Assembly (NCBI GenBank): GCA_963837445.1
Contig: CAWINK010000021.1
Span: 310,001 to 374,000, forward strand
Direction of reading: 5' to 3'
DNA: 64,000 bases
DNA from: JACVRW01 sp963837445
GTDB taxonomy: Bacteria; Actinomycetota; Thermoleophilia; Solirubrobacterales; Thermoleophilaceae
Shown here: one piece after another, positions 8,461 through 17,023 of the stretch
How positions within the stretch are numbered: the stretch's first letter is position 1
Layout of the letters: every line of letters begins with the position of its first letter
Notes under the pieces: generated by a model
The model's database searches: none
What the model saw: the letters and a program-made list of their open reading frames with translations, nothing else
Told to the model about the DNA's origin: nothing
Translations under genes and position numbers: made by a program

Positions 8461-9200
8461 GCGCCGAGCCGCTGGAGCGCCCCCGCGGTGCCCGGCGCTT
8501 CCTCGTCCTGTTCAGGCTCTGGCGCCGTGAGGCCCAGGACCCCGAGCCGTTCTACACGCTGCTCGCCGCGGAGGCGGCGGAGGACTTCGAGCGCCGCTAC
8601 GGGCCGCTGCGCGGCCAGCGCATCGTGGACGTGGGCTGCGGCCCCGGCTTCTACACGCGGGCGCTGCGCGAGCGCGGCGCGGACGTGATCCCCGTGGACA
8701 ACGACCTGGAGGAGCTCACCCTCGCCGGCAACCCGCCCGAGAACGCCCTCGTGGCCGACGCCACGGCGCTGCCGTTCGAGGACGGCAGCGTCGACGGCGT
8801 GCTCTGCTCGAACATGCTCGAGCACACCCCCGACGCCGAGGCCGTCGTGGCCGAGCTGGCGCGCGTGCTGCGCCCCGGAGGCTGGGGGTATGTGTCCTGG
8901 ACCAACTGGTACTCGCCCTGGGGCGGGCACCTGATGGCGCCCTACCACTTCCTCGGCCCGCGGCTCGGGCCGCGCGTCTACGAGCGCCTCCACGGCAGGC
9001 CACGCAAGCACGCGTACGGCGAGACGCTGTGGGCTGTTCACGTGGGGCCGATGCTGCGCTTCGTGCGCGGGCTCCCGGGCGTCGAGATCGAGCGGGTGGA
9101 GCCGCGCTACTGGCCGCGGCTCGCGTTCATCGCGCGCATCCCGCTGGTGCGTGAGGTGCTCATGTGGAACTGCGTGATCCGGATGCGGAAGCTCGCCTGA
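8457..9200 (+). CDS. SAM-dependent class I methyltransferase
   Basis: A 247-residue protein with the class I Rossmann motif IVDVGCGPGFYTRALRERGA (SAM loop), an acidic residue after strand 2 (VIPVDND), DATALPFEDGSVDGV (motif II-like) and LARVLRPGGWGYVSW (motif III), as in UbiE/COQ5-type enzymes. The target is probably a sugar or lipid in the surface-glycan pathway, judged from its coupling to the GT-flippase gene (start GTG 8457 inside the upstream stop), but this is inference. The last 41 bases overlap the convergent arabinofuranosyltransferase gene. Confidence 0.85.
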   Translation: MSAEPLERPRGARRFLVLFRLWRREAQDPEPFYTLLAAEAAEDFERRYGPLRGQRIVDVGCGPGFYTRALRERGADVIPVDNDLEELTLAGNPPENALVADATALPFEDGSVDGVLCSNMLEHTPDAEAVVAELARVLRPGGWGYVSWTNWYSPWGGHLMAPYHFLGPRLGPRVYERLHGRPRKHAYGETLWAVHVGPMLRFVRGLPGVEIERVEPRYWPRLAFIARIPLVREVLMWNCVIRMRKLA

Positions 9201-12200
9201 GCCTCGCCGCGAGCAGCAGCCCGGCCCAGAGAAGGCAGAGCACTGCGAGCAGCGCCACCCAGTGGGCGCCGACCAGGTCGTTGGGGTAGCCGAACTCATT
9301 GCCGCCGCGATCGCGCGCCGGGAAGACGAGGTAGATGAGCGGCAGCGCGCCGATGCAGCTCGCGGCCACGAGCAGCAGGCGCCGCACGCTCACGCCGGCA
9401 CGGAGCGCGAGGACCGCGAGCGGCCCGAGCACGGCCCCGGCGCGGAGCGCGAACAGGAAGCCGCCGGCGAGGGCTATGGCGAGGCCTGCGGCGAGGGCGT
9501 AGCGCCAGGGGAGGCGGACGAGCGGGTCGGCGTCTGCGTCCGCCGGGGCTTGTGGCGATTTCTGGGGGTCTGACCTCGTGTCCGACCCCCACCGCCGCCG
9601 CAGCTCCGCCACCAGCATGAACGCCAGCATCGCCGCCACGACAGCCAGCGAGAGCACGTAGGCGACGTTCGCCGCCCGCTGCGGCGCGAAGGCGAAGCGT
9701 GCGCTGGCGCAGTCCGCCGGGGCCTGCCAGCCGGTCGCGAAGCCGTCGATCGGCTCAGGTGGACCGAGGTCGCGCTCCTCACCGCCGCGCGCCGCGCAGT
9801 AGGCGTGCCAGCCCTTCGACCAGCTCTCGGCGAGCACGAGCCATGCGGGGCGGTCGCTCAGCGCCAGCCGGACGCCGTCTCGGTCTCCGTTCCAGCCCTC
9901 ACCCGGGTCGGTGACACGCGGCAGCGCGGCGGTCGCGACCGGCTCCGGGGCGGCCGACGCGAGGCGCACCTGATCGGCGCGGAAGACCTGGCCCGGCTCC
10001 GATGACACGCTCGACTCGCCGGCGGGAAGCGTCACCGAACCGCATCCACGGAGCCGGAGGGGGCGTCCCGCCTCGAGCGTCGCGACCGTGCCGGTGACCC
10101 GCGCTGGAACGCCCGCCACGCTGACCGCGCCGCAGCCACTGTCGAACCGGCGCGCGCCACCCGCCTCCGGCACTGAGATGCCGCTCCCCTCAACCTCCGC
10201 GATCGCCACGCTCCGAAGCCGTCGCCCGGGCTGGCGGGCCGGGCGCGTGGCCAGCACGGTCAGGCGGAAGCTGCGCCCAGCGAGCGCAGTGGGGAGCTCG
10301 ACGGTGCCGTCTGGGCGCACCGCGGCCGTGACCGCCACGCGCTCGACCAGCCCGGTGGGCAGACGCCTGGCCTCAGCGGGCGTGACGCTGGACGCGGCCA
10401 CCTGCACCTGGGCCGGCGTGGCGTGCTCCGCCGGGCCCGGCACGAGCCGCAGCTGAGAAACCCGCACGCGGGCCGGCGTCTGCCACTCGATCCAGGGGGG
10501 CCTCTCGCCAGGCAGCCGGTCCCCGACCCACGCGCTGGTGGGGTCGCCATCGAACGCCGACGACGCCCTGTTCAACGGCACGCCCTCGAAACGGCTGGAG
10601 CTGCGCATCCGCGGCGCCGCGGCAGCGCGGTTGCCCGCGACACGCTCGAGCGCGTCGTCCGCCGCCGCCGGGTCGACGCTCGCCCATCCGCTCAGCTCGA
10701 ACGTGCGCCCCTCCGGCAGCGTCACGCGGCGGGCGATAGCCCGCTCGGGATCCACGGCGTCGAGTGGGCTGCGTGCCTGCGGGACCCCCACATCGGCCCC
10801 GGCGCGGTACGGAAAGTCCGCGGTCGTGCGTTCGAGCAGGACATCGATCGCCGTGCGGGACAGGTCGGCACCGCTCGCCTCGCGCGCCGCGTCGATCGGC
10901 AGCCTGAGCGTCTCGCGAACGTCGAGGCCAGCCAGCTCGAGCTCATCGATACCGCCGCCGCCGCGGCCGCGCTCGCGACCCAGCACCTCGCCGATGCGGA
11001 TGCGCAGCGAGCTGAGCGGGCGCCCGCTCAGCTCGAGCTCGTTCCAGCCTCGCTCCACCCCAACCGTGCGCTCCCCGCCGCCGTTCTCGGAGACCTTCAC
11101 GGATGCGGTGACCCCCCGGGCGTCCGAGTGCGGGAACAGCCGGAGCGTCCGAGGGGCGAGCGGGCGGCGGAAGCCCAGCTCGATCCAGCGCTGGCCGGCG
11201 TCGAGGTTCTTGTCCGCGAGCCAAGACGTGGAGAGGTCGCCATCCACCGCCGCGAACGGCCGGTGCTCGGGGAAGATCGCCTGCCCCGCCTGGATCGGCG
11301 ATTCAAGCGTGCGCAGTCCGCGGTAGAGCGCGAGCGTTCGCTGGTCGTTCGACTCTTGATCGAAGAGCTCGAAGGTCGGTGAGTCGGGCGAGATCTCGTC
11401 ATCGGGCCCGAGGGTCGGGCCGTAGCGAAGCCGCAGACGCGCGGAGTTCACGACCCTGCGCCGGTTCGAGTCCGTGAGCACGAGCCTCCCGCCGCGTTCG
11501 AGTGCGTCGCGCAGCTCGGCAGGGCTGAGATCGCCCGCGTAGCGGAGCGCGCCCGCCGGGAGCGCCCCATGGGCAGCGAGAGCCGCGATACCGTGCGCGT
11601 CGCCGTCGAGCACGGTCATGCCGGCCACCCGGTGCACGCGGACGGCGTCGGCCGCATCCGCGATCCCGTAGCGCCGCACCGATGGAAGCTCGAGCGGGGC
11701 TCCTGCCCAGCCGCGTGCCGGGACCACCCGTTCGCGAGGGCCGTAGCTCTGCTCCGGCCGACGCAGCCCCGGCTCCTCCGAGAGTGCCCGCTCGGCGCGC
11801 GCGGGATCGAGTGCGCCGCTTCGCTCGGGCCGCCCGTCCGCCGGCACGAGAAGAGTGCCGGCGCCGCTGAGCCGCAGCAGGCGCTCCAGCTGGCCCGGCA
11901 CGAGGCGATCCTGCTGAACCAGGTCGTCCACCACCTCCTGGAACTGACTCGAGCGGCGGTCCGCGTAGGGAACGATCTCCCGCACGAGCAATGGGCGCTC
12001 GGACAGCGTCGGACCGATCGGGTCCATCGTGTCCCCCCAGCGGTAGTAGCCGAACAGCTCCCCGGGCATCACGGCCACGCGACGGTCGCTCGCGGTGTCC
12101 CGGTCCGCATCGGCGATCGCGGATCGCCAGTGGGCCGGGACCTCGCCATAGGCCTGCCGCTCGTCCACGGCGTCACCGGTCACGAGCGGCAGCCCGAACA

Positions 12201-13425
12201 CAAACGGGATCAGCAGCGCCGGCACGACGAGCCAGCGCCGCCGCGCCGCAAGCGAGGCGGCCGCCGCGCCGGCGAGGCAGGCGAGGCTCAGGGCGAGCAG
12301 CGGCGCGATCTTGTAGGTGGTGCGGAGGAACTGGAGCGACTCGACCCGTTCGTAGGCGAACAGGAGGAAGCGCCGGAACGGCGTGCCGTTCGGGAAGCCG
12401 GCGAACATCACGAGCAGCGCCCCCATCGCGAGCAGGACGAAGAACGGGGCATAGCGCCAGCGACGCGTGGCGAGCACTCCGCCGAAGGCGAGCAGCGGGG
12501 CGAGGAACGACCCGACGATCACGCCCTCGTTGAACAGATAGGTGGGCCCTGCTGGCAGGAACGGCTCGGTCACGCCGAAGCCCACGCCCACGTACATCGT
12601 CCAGAAGCCGAGCAGCCGGATCGACTCGGACAGGCTGGAGGTGCCCCAGATCGTGCCGGGCTGCTCCGTGAACGAGAGGAACTCCTCGCCGTACGGGCCC
12701 TGAAGAAGCACCGGCACCGCCCACCAGGCCGAGGCCAGCGCCGCGAGGAGCCCGGCCCGCCAGCCGAAGCTCCAGATCTCACCCCACGAACGCCGCAGCA
12801 CAGCCGCCTCGTAGACGAGCAGCGCCGCCGGTGCCACGAGTGCCCAGGCGATCACCCCTGCGTTCACCCCACCCCCTGCCAGCGACAGGATCAGCGCGAA
12901 CGCCACGGGGCAGCGCCACCCACGCGGGCTGGCCAGACCACGGTGCGCGGCGAGCATCAGCCAGGGCAGCGCCGCATATGCCAGCAGCGTGATCGTGCCG
13001 CGGCTGGTGAAGGTCACGGTGTACGGGTTGAGCAGGAAGAACAGGCCCGCGACCAGGTGCGCCGGACCACGCTCCGGCCGGTACAGCTCGTCCATCAGAC
13101 GCACCGCCCCCCATGCGGCGAGCCCGAGCAGCAACCCAAGCCAGACCCGCTGCGCCACCCAGATGGAGATGCCGAGCGCGTCGGCGGCGGCGAACCACGG
13201 CCCCATCGGGAACAGGTAGCCCACGAACTGGCCGCTCTGCACGTGCCCGAGGTCCGTGGTGGAACTCCACACGTCTCCCACCCGCGAAAGGAACAGCCCG
13301 GGGTCGGCGGAAAGCTCGAGGCGCGTGTCCGAGTACGCGTCGCCGGGCCGCTGGAGGAACGCGAGCAGGAGCGCGAGTGCCCCGAGGACAGGGGAAATCA
13401 GGCGACCAGACCGGAGGCGAGCCAC
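9160..13425 (-). CDS. AftD-like alpha-(1->3)-arabinofuranosyltransferase family protein
   Basis: A 1421-residue integral membrane GT-C enzyme. The first roughly 480 residues are multi-spanning, with an early acidic loop (YSDTRLELSADPGLFLSRVG) and FLLNPYTVTFTSRGTITLLA. A large extracytoplasmic region of about 800 residues follows, containing two discoidin-like modules (for example DGDLSTSWLADKN and FDGDPTSAWVGDR, sugar-binding candidates). Two C-terminal spanning regions flank a hydrophilic loop. This architecture matches the AftD/DUF3367 family, which adds arabinofuranose to arabinan from decaprenyl-phospho-arabinose. GTG 13425 was chosen because TACGCT lies 6 nt before it. Confidence 0.85.
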   Translation of the reverse strand: MARLRSGRLISPVLGALALLLAFLQRPGDAYSDTRLELSADPGLFLSRVGDVWSSTTDLGHVQSGQFVGYLFPMGPWFAAADALGISIWVAQRVWLGLLLGLAAWGAVRLMDELYRPERGPAHLVAGLFFLLNPYTVTFTSRGTITLLAYAALPWLMLAAHRGLASPRGWRCPVAFALILSLAGGGVNAGVIAWALVAPAALLVYEAAVLRRSWGEIWSFGWRAGLLAALASAWWAVPVLLQGPYGEEFLSFTEQPGTIWGTSSLSESIRLLGFWTMYVGVGFGVTEPFLPAGPTYLFNEGVIVGSFLAPLLAFGGVLATRRWRYAPFFVLLAMGALLVMFAGFPNGTPFRRFLLFAYERVESLQFLRTTYKIAPLLALSLACLAGAAAASLAARRRWLVVPALLIPFVFGLPLVTGDAVDERQAYGEVPAHWRSAIADADRDTASDRRVAVMPGELFGYYRWGDTMDPIGPTLSERPLLVREIVPYADRRSSQFQEVVDDLVQQDRLVPGQLERLLRLSGAGTLLVPADGRPERSGALDPARAERALSEEPGLRRPEQSYGPRERVVPARGWAGAPLELPSVRRYGIADAADAVRVHRVAGMTVLDGDAHGIAALAAHGALPAGALRYAGDLSPAELRDALERGGRLVLTDSNRRRVVNSARLRLRYGPTLGPDDEISPDSPTFELFDQESNDQRTLALYRGLRTLESPIQAGQAIFPEHRPFAAVDGDLSTSWLADKNLDAGQRWIELGFRRPLAPRTLRLFPHSDARGVTASVKVSENGGGERTVGVERGWNELELSGRPLSSLRIRIGEVLGRERGRGGGGIDELELAGLDVRETLRLPIDAAREASGADLSRTAIDVLLERTTADFPYRAGADVGVPQARSPLDAVDPERAIARRVTLPEGRTFELSGWASVDPAAADDALERVAGNRAAAAPRMRSSSRFEGVPLNRASSAFDGDPTSAWVGDRLPGERPPWIEWQTPARVRVSQLRLVPGPAEHATPAQVQVAASSVTPAEARRLPTGLVERVAVTAAVRPDGTVELPTALAGRSFRLTVLATRPARQPGRRLRSVAIAEVEGSGISVPEAGGARRFDSGCGAVSVAGVPARVTGTVATLEAGRPLRLRGCGSVTLPAGESSVSSEPGQVFRADQVRLASAAPEPVATAALPRVTDPGEGWNGDRDGVRLALSDRPAWLVLAESWSKGWHAYCAARGGEERDLGPPEPIDGFATGWQAPADCASARFAFAPQRAANVAYVLSLAVVAAMLAFMLVAELRRRWGSDTRSDPQKSPQAPADADADPLVRLPWRYALAAGLAIALAGGFLFALRAGAVLGPLAVLALRAGVSVRRLLLVAASCIGALPLIYLVFPARDRGGNEFGYPNDLVGAHWVALLAVLCLLWAGLLLAARLRRASASGSRSST
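9563..9591. repeat. Palindromic element inside the arabinofuranosyltransferase gene
   Basis: TGGGGGTC and GACCCCCA form 8-bp arms around a 13-nt loop. It is read in-frame as part of the hydrophilic loop between the last membrane segments (WGSDTRSDP). It resembles REP-type GGGGTC...GACCCC palindromes. A single copy was seen here. Confidence 0.35.
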
Positions 13426-13451
13426 GCCCTGAGCGTATGCTCTCCGGCCGG
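13426..13451. promoter_or_regulatory. Overlapping divergent leaderless promoters (arabinofuranosyltransferase / GT2)
   Basis: Leftward TACGCT (13437-13432) lies 6 nt before GTG 13425; rightward TATGCT (13436-13441) lies 10 nt before ATG 13452. The two hexamers overlap by two bases, so opposite polymerases would compete. Confidence 0.5.
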
Positions 13452-14393
13452 ATGTCCCGGTCGGCCGCGGTTGCGATTCCCTGCTGGAACGGCCGCCGCT
13501 GGCTCGACGGCTGCCTCGTATCCGTGCTCGCCCAGACCCGCAGCCCGGATGCCGTGATCGTCGTCGACAACGGCTCGGAGGACGGGTCGCCGGATCACGT
13601 GCGCGAGCACTTCCCGGGCGTGCGCGTGCTCGAGCTCGGCGCGAACACCGGTTTTGCAGGCGCCGCGAACGTCGGACTGCGGGTCGCCGAGACGGACTTC
13701 GTGGCGCTGGTGAACACCGACGTGCGCCTCGAACCCGACTGGCTCGAGCGCACCTGCGCGGTGCTGGAGGCCTCACCACAGGCTGCCTCGGTTGCGACGA
13801 AGATGCTGGACCTGGAGGACCCGTCGCTCGTCTACGACACCGGTGACATCCTCCGGCGCGACGGAGCCTGCGAGCAGCGCGGCCGCTTCGAGCGCGACGA
13901 CGGGCGCTTCGACCAGCCCGGCGAGGTGTTCGGCGCATGTGCCGGCGCGGCCCTCTACCGGCGCGCTCCGGTCCTCGAGCTGGGCGGCTTCGACGAGCGC
14001 TTCTTCCTCTACCTCGAGGACGTCGACCTCGCGCTCAAGCTGCGCCTCGCCGGCTGGACCTGCATGTACGAGCCGGCTGTGGCACTGCACGCCGGAGAGG
14101 GCTCGGGCCAGCCACCCGAGCGCCCCGTTCACGCGTGGGTGGAGCGCAACACGCTGCTGCTGGTGGCGCGGGCGTTCCCCTGGTCCTGGCTGCCGCTCAT
14201 CCTGTGGCGCCAGGTGGGCTGGGCGTGGCACGCCCTGCGCCGCCGGCGCCTCGCCCGCCACCTGCGCGGCGCACTCTCCGCGCTACCGCTGCTCCCGGCA
14301 ATGTGGCGCGAGCGCCGCGGGCTGCGGGCCTTTCCGGTGCCAATTGACCAGGCGGTGCCGCCGCACCCGCTGCGCGGACACAGCTGGCACTGA
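13452..14393 (+). CDS. Glycosyltransferase family 2 (rhamnosyltransferase-like)
   Basis: A 313-residue GT-A inverting glycosyltransferase. The N-terminus AVAIPCWNGRRWLDGCLVSV and VVDNGSEDGSPDHV bind the nucleotide; FVALVNTDVRLEPDW carries the D-x-D-like metal site; GFDERFFLYLEDVDLALKLR is the ED-x acceptor/catalytic region of the WbbL/rhamnosyltransferase subgroup. A C-terminal amphipathic stretch (FPWSWLPLILWRQVGWAW) suggests membrane association. ATG 13452 is preferred to ATG 13437, because the latter overlaps the putative -10 hexamer. It probably adds a sugar to a lipid-linked glycan. Confidence 0.88.
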   Translation: MSRSAAVAIPCWNGRRWLDGCLVSVLAQTRSPDAVIVVDNGSEDGSPDHVREHFPGVRVLELGANTGFAGAANVGLRVAETDFVALVNTDVRLEPDWLERTCAVLEASPQAASVATKMLDLEDPSLVYDTGDILRRDGACEQRGRFERDDGRFDQPGEVFGACAGAALYRRAPVLELGGFDERFFLYLEDVDLALKLRLAGWTCMYEPAVALHAGEGSGQPPERPVHAWVERNTLLLVARAFPWSWLPLILWRQVGWAWHALRRRRLARHLRGALSALPLLPAMWRERRGLRAFPVPIDQAVPPHPLRGHSWH

Positions 14394-14407
14394 AGGGCCC
14401 GCGGACG

Positions 14408-14458
14408 CCAGGTGGCAGGAAATCGGTGCGGAAAACGCACCGTTTCTCTGCCACCTGG
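14408..14458. terminator. Long bidirectional terminator hairpin
   Basis: CCAGGTGGCAG (14408-14418) pairs with CTGCCACCTGG (14448-14458), and inside it CGGTGCG (14424-14430) pairs with CGCACCG (14436-14442) around GAAAA. It sits between the convergent stops at 14393 and 14463, so it can serve both strands. Confidence 0.75.
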
Positions 14459-14462
14459 GGAG

Positions 14463-15530
14463 CTAGGCGCGGAGGACCAGCTCGCGGATCGCCGCGCGGA
14501 AGTGCTCCGACGAGTAGCGCTGGGCCGCCTCGCGCGCGGCGGCCGCAAGCCGCTCACGCTCGGGCTCATCCTCAATGAGGTCTTTCGTCCGAGCCGCCAG
14601 CTCGGATGGCGAGCGCCACCAGACGCCCGTGCGCCCGTCCTCGACCACCTCGCCCTGGCCGCCCGCCGGAAACACGAGCGGGACCGCCCCGTGAGCCATC
14701 GCCTCCACGGTGGTGATCCCGAAGTGCTCGAGGCGCTCGGGGTGGCGGCGCGCGTCCTGCGCGTGGCCGGCGGCATGCCAGAACAGGGCGGCGCGCGAGT
14801 AGAGCTCGAGCAGCTCGTCGCGCGGCACGTCCACACGCAGCTCAGCGGGCAGGCCCTCGGCGCGGCGGCGGACCTCCTCGACATAGCCGGGATCGTCGCC
14901 GCCGCCTGCCAGGACGAGGCGCCAGCCGGGGGCGTCGAGCGCCGCCAGGGCCTCGAGCAAGACGTGCTGGTTCTTCGAGTGCCAGCCGCGGAAGAAGCGG
15001 CCGACGGCCAGGATCAGGCGCTCCTTCGGCGCGGGCGCTCCCGCCGGCAGCTCCACGGGAGGAGACACCACGACGGCGTCCACCCCAAGGCGCTCGCGGA
15101 TGTGGCTGCGGGTGAACTCGGAGTTGCAGATGAAGCGCTGATACGAGGCGAGCGCCGCGGGGGCCCGGCTGACCCGAAGCGCCCGCAGGAGGCGGGCGCG
15201 CGGGCCGGTGTGGGAGCGGTGCGGAAACTGGACCATCGCTACCGAGCGATCCGCGCGGCTCCGCGGCGGCACCTCGTTCACCATCGCGAACAGGAGCTCG
15301 AGCCGCGGGCTCAGAGCCGTGACGGCGGCGGCGTCGGCCTGGCTCCACTCGAAGGACCCCGCGGGCACCTCGATGCCGAGCCGCCGCCACGAGGCCGGAT
15401 CGGGCCGCTCCGGAGACAGCAGCGTGACCTGCGCCTGCGGCAACCGCAGCGCCTCCTCGAGAACGGTGAGGAAGTAGCGCTCCCCGCCTCCGAGGGTGGC
15501 CAGGTGCGGGTCGTAGAGACCGATCCTCAC
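14463..15530 (-). CDS. Glycosyltransferase family 4
   Basis: A 355-residue GT-B glycosyltransferase. The N-terminal YDPHLATLGGGERYFLTVL is the Gly-rich acceptor loop; ILAVGRFFRGWHSKNQHVLL begins the donor domain; ALFWHAAGHAQD and EHFGITTVEAMAHGAVPLVF make the E-x7-E donor-sugar site. Cytosolic or membrane-peripheral. The start GTG 15530 overlaps the upstream flippase stop (GTGA), so a flippase and a transferase are co-produced, as in O-antigen or exopolysaccharide loci. The sugar is unknown. Confidence 0.88.
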   Translation of the reverse strand: MRIGLYDPHLATLGGGERYFLTVLEEALRLPQAQVTLLSPERPDPASWRRLGIEVPAGSFEWSQADAAAVTALSPRLELLFAMVNEVPPRSRADRSVAMVQFPHRSHTGPRARLLRALRVSRAPAALASYQRFICNSEFTRSHIRERLGVDAVVVSPPVELPAGAPAPKERLILAVGRFFRGWHSKNQHVLLEALAALDAPGWRLVLAGGGDDPGYVEEVRRRAEGLPAELRVDVPRDELLELYSRAALFWHAAGHAQDARRHPERLEHFGITTVEAMAHGAVPLVFPAGGQGEVVEDGRTGVWWRSPSELAARTKDLIEDEPERERLAAAAREAAQRYSSEHFRAAIRELVLRA

Positions 15531-17008
15531 GCGGCGGCCGGCGTCAGGTTGCCCGTTCGCAGGTAGCGGGTGAACTCGCGCAGCAGGTCACGCTCGAGCA
15601 GCCGTGTGGAGATCGCGGTCACGCCGAGGAAGAGGGCCAGCTCGCACAGCACCTGCCAGAGCGGTCGCCCACCGCCCCAGAGCGCGAGCCGCAGGGCCAC
15701 GGCGGCCGCGGCCCCCACGGCCACGGGCGCCGCGCCGCGCAGCCCGAGCGCCCAGAGCCGCACGCCGGGCAGCAGCCGGTGCACGTAGCGCGCGCGGACC
15801 ACGAGCATTGCGAGCGAGACGAGTGCCCGGCCGACCACGAAGCCGGTGGCTCCCCAGAGCGCGAGCCCGGGCGCGGCGAGCGCGAGAAAGGCAACCGCCA
15901 TGACGGCGGCCTCGACCGCCTGCGGCCGCGAGTCGCCGCGCGCGCGGTAGAAGGAGAACCAGTTGAAGCCGAGCTGCTGGAGCGCCGTGGCCACGGCCAG
16001 GCCCTGGAGCAGCACCACGGCCGGCTCCCACTCGTCCCCCAGCACGAACTCCACGAGGTCCGGCGCGAACAGGACGATGCCGGCGCAGAACGGGGCCGAC
16101 CAGATCATGGCGGCGCGGTTCGACTTGACGAAGATCTCCTCGAGCGTCTGAACCTGATCGCGCACGGCGCAGATGGCCGGGTAGATCGTGCTCGCCACGA
16201 CGTGGTCGGCACGGTCGGCGTAGCGGGTGAGCGTGTAGGCGAGCGTCACGTGCCCGACGGCCGCGATGCCGCCCCAGACGTCGAACGCGAGCAGCTGGCC
16301 CTGGAGCAGCACGAGCATCGCCGCGCTCGATACGAAGATCGGCCAGGAGAACCGGAAGTAGCGGCGCGCGACGGAGCGCTCGAACCGCAGGCGCAGCGGG
16401 TACGGCGACACGGCCACGGCCGCGACCGCGGCCGCCGCGTTTCCGATCGCGGGGCCGATCACGAGGCTCCAGACGCCCACGCCCGCGATTGCGAGCCCGA
16501 CCGTGAACGCGAACGTGACCACCGGAGCCACGGCCAGCAGCACGCGCTGGCGGAGGAAGTCCATGCGCCTGAAGAAGATCCAGGTGGGCGCCTGAAGCGC
16601 GAAGGCAAGCGGCATGTAAGCGGCCGCGAGCGTGAGCGGCAACAGCTCGTCCTCGCCGTACACGATCGCCACGAGCGGAGCGGCCACGGCGATCGCAAGC
16701 GAGAATGCCGCTGACACACCCAGCTCCAGCGAGAACGCTCGCTGGAACTCCTCCTCCTGCCCTTGCTCCGACTGTTGAACGAACGCCTCATCGATCCCGA
16801 CGCGCTTCAGCGCGACGATCGTCATCGCGGTGGCGGTGACGATCCCGTAGAGGCCGATCGCTTCCGGCCCCAGCAGGATGCTCACGATCAGCCCCTGCGC
16901 CAGCACGAGCCCCTCCGTGGCTCCTGTGAACAGCGCGTTCAGCGCCACGCCGCGCGCGGTGCGGCCGCGCAGCTCCTCGCGGGGGAAGGCGAGCCGATCG
17001 TCACTCAC
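15527..17008 (-). CDS. Oligosaccharide flippase (Wzx/MATE-type)
   Basis: A 493-residue polytopic membrane protein with 12-14 hydrophobic segments and a typical start, GVALNALFTGATEGLVLAQG, followed by LGPEAIGLYGIVTATAMTIV. The PST/Wzx family moves undecaprenyl-linked oligosaccharides across the membrane. The middle loop after span 4, APTWIFFRRMDFLRQRVLL, and the ALQQLGFNWFSFYRARGDSR segment fit the lipopolysaccharide-exporter branch. GTG 17008 was chosen because upstream sequence is Arg-rich and TACGAT lies 9 nt before it. It starts a two-gene leftward unit with a GT4 gene. Confidence 0.87.
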   Translation of the reverse strand: MSDDRLAFPREELRGRTARGVALNALFTGATEGLVLAQGLIVSILLGPEAIGLYGIVTATAMTIVALKRVGIDEAFVQQSEQGQEEEFQRAFSLELGVSAAFSLAIAVAAPLVAIVYGEDELLPLTLAAAYMPLAFALQAPTWIFFRRMDFLRQRVLLAVAPVVTFAFTVGLAIAGVGVWSLVIGPAIGNAAAAVAAVAVSPYPLRLRFERSVARRYFRFSWPIFVSSAAMLVLLQGQLLAFDVWGGIAAVGHVTLAYTLTRYADRADHVVASTIYPAICAVRDQVQTLEEIFVKSNRAAMIWSAPFCAGIVLFAPDLVEFVLGDEWEPAVVLLQGLAVATALQQLGFNWFSFYRARGDSRPQAVEAAVMAVAFLALAAPGLALWGATGFVVGRALVSLAMLVVRARYVHRLLPGVRLWALGLRGAAPVAVGAAAAVALRLALWGGGRPLWQVLCELALFLGVTAISTRLLERDLLREFTRYLRTGNLTPAAA

Positions 17009-17023
17009 AGGGGGATCATCGTA
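17009..17023 (-). promoter_or_regulatory. Leaderless promoter -10, flippase
   Basis: TACGAT (minus strand 17023-17018) lies 9 nt before GTG 17008. On the plus strand the same short gap carries AGGGGGAT about 8 nt before ATG 17023, a Shine-Dalgarno-like match for the divergent GT4 gene. Confidence 0.4.
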
